Shown here: positions 4,733-6,274 of the stretch, piece by piece | Numbering within the stretch: position 1 is the first letter of the stretch | Layout of the letters: each line of letters begins with the position of its first letter | NCBI GenBank assembly: GCA_009885415.1 | Contig: VFKU01000088.1 | Coordinates: 1-6,274, forward strand | DNA: 6,274 bases | Origin: Rhodothermota bacterium | GTDB lineage: Bacteria > Hydrogenedentota > Hydrogenedentia > Hydrogenedentales > GCA-2746185 | Reading direction: 5' to 3' | Notes under the pieces: model-generated | Database searches by the model: none | What the model was told of the DNA's origin: nothing | Seen by the model: the letters and a program-made list of their open reading frames with translations, nothing else | Made by a program: the position numbers and the translations under genes

Positions 4733-5962
4733 TTAGGGCTGGGGCAGCGCGAAATGATCGAGGACGACGCCTTTTTCGCCGATCGCCCTGAATAGTAGAC
4801 CGTCTTTGGAGATCTCCACGACCCAGAAATTCGCGGCGCTCTTCTCGATCTCGTTGTACCACCTAGGTGTCGGATTTACGGTGCGCGGCTCGCGGCCGAA
4901 GCAGCCGTCCCCGACATAAATCGTGCCGCGTTCGACCACCTTATTGTCCTTCAGCGGCTTGCTCCGCTTGAACACGTGGTCGTGGTGCTCGAAGGCGACG
5001 GTCAAGGCGAATTCATCGAAGAGCGGACGCCACTCCTTGCGTCCAAGCTTGGAGTTTTCTCCATTGTATTCGCGGTGGGCAGGATACAAGGGCACGTGGT
5101 AGGTCGCGAACTTATAGGGGACGTCCTTGTACCGTTCGAGCTCCTTGGCGAGCCACTCGGCTTGGCGTCCGCCGTGAGGATCGAGGTGTCCGGTATCGAG
5201 GAGAAAGAACACGACGTCGTCGCCGACGCGGAAGGTGTGAAATATCTCTGGCCCCTGCCGGCCGAACAGTCCTACGTACCACGGCGATCTCGATTCATGC
5301 GTACCAAACGTAAGCGGGAGAACTTCGTGATTTCCGATGGCGCCGACGATAGGAATCATGCGCCCGTCAGGCGTGACCATGTGTTCGTCCCAGTTCTGGA
5401 GCCAGCGGTCCCACTTGGGGAATTCGGCAAGAGAGTTCGCGTAGGCGAAATCTCCGCCGATGACGGCGAAATCGGGGGCCTCTTTCGCCGCTAGCGTGAG
5501 CAGCGGAACAACCCTGCCCTCCACGCCCATGTCTCCCCCGTCGATGAAACGAATGGGCGTGTCACCGCCGGCAAGCGTGCGGAATTTTCGCTCCCGGGTG
5601 AAGCCGCCTTTCTGGTCGCCGGCGACGAAGTAGTAATCGGCCCCGGGTTTCAGGCCGGTTAGCGGCGCGACGTAGAGGGCACGGCCGTCGCTCAGTTCCA
5701 TGAGCGATTTGTGGTACGCCGCTTGGGCGTGACTCCCGTATGCAGTGACGTTTCCCTGCCGGGGCTCCGTGTCGTAATAGACTTCGACGACGGACACGGG
5801 GCTCTTCAAGAGCAGGTTGACGTCGATCGAAGTTTCGGGGGCGTCTGAATATGTGAGGTACGTGTGCAGAGGCTCCGCTTCGGCCGTGAGCGAAATCGTG
5901 AAGCAGAGCGCGGCTGCAATGTGAAGCGCGGTGGCCGCAGTGATTCGTTTCATCAGTAACAA
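4733..5962 (-). CDS. Secreted purple-acid-phosphatase-like metallophosphoesterase
   Basis: 409 residues from TTG at 5962. The N-terminus has a short basic stretch and hydrophobic core (about 7-26) ending A-E-A, a Sec-type signal peptide cleaved near residue 29. Residues about 33-130 look like the fibronectin-III-like N-terminal domain of purple acid phosphatases (ending LTGLKPGADYYF...KFRTL). The metallophosphoesterase domain follows (about 137-345). All seven ligand positions of the family's dinuclear metal centre are present: GDMG (Asp144), GDFAY (Asp171, Tyr174), GNHE (Asn211), TYHVPLY (His289), HHDH (His327, His329). The usual Gly before the last motif is His326. It likely hydrolyses phosphomono- or diesters in the periplasm or outside; the substrate is unknown. 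Start: TTG at 5962 has GAGAGG 7 nt upstream, whereas the ATG at 5953 is 16 nt from it, so TTG is preferred; both leave an intact signal peptide. Third-position bases are more balanced than in the plus-strand genes. Confidence 0.93.
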   Translation of the reverse strand: MLLMKRITAATALHIAAALCFTISLTAEAEPLHTYLTYSDAPETSIDVNLLLKSPVSVVEVYYDTEPRQGNVTAYGSHAQAAYHKSLMELSDGRALYVAPLTGLKPGADYYFVAGDQKGGFTRERKFRTLAGGDTPIRFIDGGDMGVEGRVVPLLTLAAKEAPDFAVIGGDFAYANSLAEFPKWDRWLQNWDEHMVTPDGRMIPIVGAIGNHEVLPLTFGTHESRSPWYVGLFGRQGPEIFHTFRVGDDVVFFLLDTGHLDPHGGRQAEWLAKELERYKDVPYKFATYHVPLYPAHREYNGENSKLGRKEWRPLFDEFALTVAFEHHDHVFKRSKPLKDNKVVERGTIYVGDGCFGREPRTVNPTPRWYNEIEKSAANFWVVEISKDGLLFRAIGEKGVVLDHFALPQP

Positions 5963-5969
5963 AAGATGA

Positions 5970-5975
5970 CCTCTC
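5970..5975 (-). promoter_or_regulatory. Ribosome binding site deciding a TTG start for the phosphoesterase
   Basis: The minus strand reads GAGAGG here, 7 nt before TTG (5962-5960) and 16 nt before the in-frame ATG (5953-5951). No other purine-rich site lies closer to the ATG, so spacing supports the TTG. Confidence 0.6.
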
Positions 5976-6027
5976 AGTCGCGGCGAAACGGGGGCGATGG
6001 CAACGATCCGGATATGCAGGCGGTTCC

Positions 6028-6056
6028 ACTATAGCGCGAAGAGCCGGGCTTGCGAA
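6028..6056 (-). promoter_or_regulatory. Putative sigma70-type promoter of the metallophosphoesterase gene
   Basis: On the minus strand, TTCGCA (6056-6051) is followed after exactly 17 bp by TATAGT (6033-6028); these match the consensus at 4 of 6 and 5 of 6 positions. Transcription would start near 6021, giving a leader of about 60 nt before the TTG start. No operator-like repeat is obvious around it. Confidence 0.6.
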
Positions 6057-6274
6057 ATGGCCGTTTGTAGTGATGGGCCGGCCGACCTTATGGGAAATGA
6101 TTCACACTATCCGAGGACGAATTGGCGAGGCGCGCCTTTCCGCGGCGCCGGATGACAAAGGAGCCCAAAAGCGGCGGCTCATTGCATAGAAAACCAAAGG
6201 GACTTCTACACGTCAACAAGATAATCAGGGAAGCGGGAGCGTCACCGGGCGGCCTTCGTGGCCGGAGCGATCGG
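6057..6274. other. Right-hand region with no recognised gene
   Basis: No recognisable protein or RNA gene. Seen: an 8-bp palindrome GGCCGGCC (6076-6083); an open frame from ATG 6152 that stays open for 41 codons to the window edge (starts MTKEPKSGGS) but has no ribosome binding site before it and no familiar motif; and a short CGGCC/GGCCG hairpin with a TTCGT loop (6250-6264). The region is otherwise unremarkable and may be an upstream region or gene start belonging to sequence beyond the right edge. Confidence 0.4.

Noticed and set aside
4976..5494. Plus-strand frame (172 codons) inside the phosphoesterase
   Set aside because: Antisense to the conserved metal-binding region, and no motif of its own.
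6188..6216. Second minus-strand promoter with TTGACG
   Set aside because: At 17-18 bp spacing the -10 is only TTTTCT or TTTCTA, and a much better promoter lies closer to the gene at 6028-6056.
1..6274. CRISPR array, tRNA, rRNA, transposase or attachment site
   Set aside because: No regularly spaced long repeats, no tRNA-like or rRNA sequence, and no transposase or integrase motif seen on either strand.

Overview
The window looks like a chromosomal stretch of a high-GC, Gram-negative-type environmental bacterium. One protein carries a clear twin-arginine export signal and another a Sec-type signal peptide. The intergenic DNA holds several short dispersed-type repeats, and the coding content is dominated by acyl-CoA metabolism and exported enzymes. 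The repeat types and the small 'MDxMDx' ORF remind me of uncultured Hydrogenedentes/Planctomycetes-like genomes. That is recollection rather than proof, and no rRNA or marker gene here fixes the phylum.

Layout. (1) Positions 1-1245, plus strand: the 3' two-thirds of a biotin-dependent acyl-CoA carboxylase alpha subunit (biotin carboxylase plus C-terminal biotinyl domain); its 5' end lies outside the window. (2) Positions 1246-1446: a 201-bp gap packed with three repeat-like elements: a GCGAGTA heptamer repeat that includes the stop codon, a 73-bp REP-like element with nested inverted repeats, and a GGGCG/CGCCC hairpin. (3) Positions 1447-3237, plus: an AtuA-family (DUF1446) protein with its C-terminal ferredoxin-fold-like domain. 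(4) Positions 3248-3442, plus: a 64-residue small ORF whose only start codons lie in a 9-bp tandem repeat; its C-terminal half resembles small antitoxin-like proteins, but no toxin follows. (5) Positions 3474-4632, plus: a probable sigma70-type promoter and a Tat-exported aldo/keto reductase that lacks the usual catalytic histidine. (6) Positions 4672-4696: a strong hairpin between convergent genes. (7) Positions 4733-5962, minus: a secreted purple-acid-phosphatase-like metallophosphoesterase with a likely TTG start and a good upstream promoter. (8) Positions 6057-6274: no recognised gene; one open frame runs off the right edge.

How the genes work together. The carboxylase and AtuA-family gene fit a branched-chain or acyclic-terpenoid acyl-CoA degradation cluster (atu/liu type), in which a 3-methylcrotonyl- or geranyl-CoA carboxylase acts on the beta-methyl branch. 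The rest of that cluster would be expected to the left. The two exported enzymes on the right have their own promoters and no obvious link to that pathway. I see no convincing new multi-gene system. The points most worth checking are the repeat cluster, the repeat-derived start of the orphan small ORF, and the His-to-Met change in the reductase.
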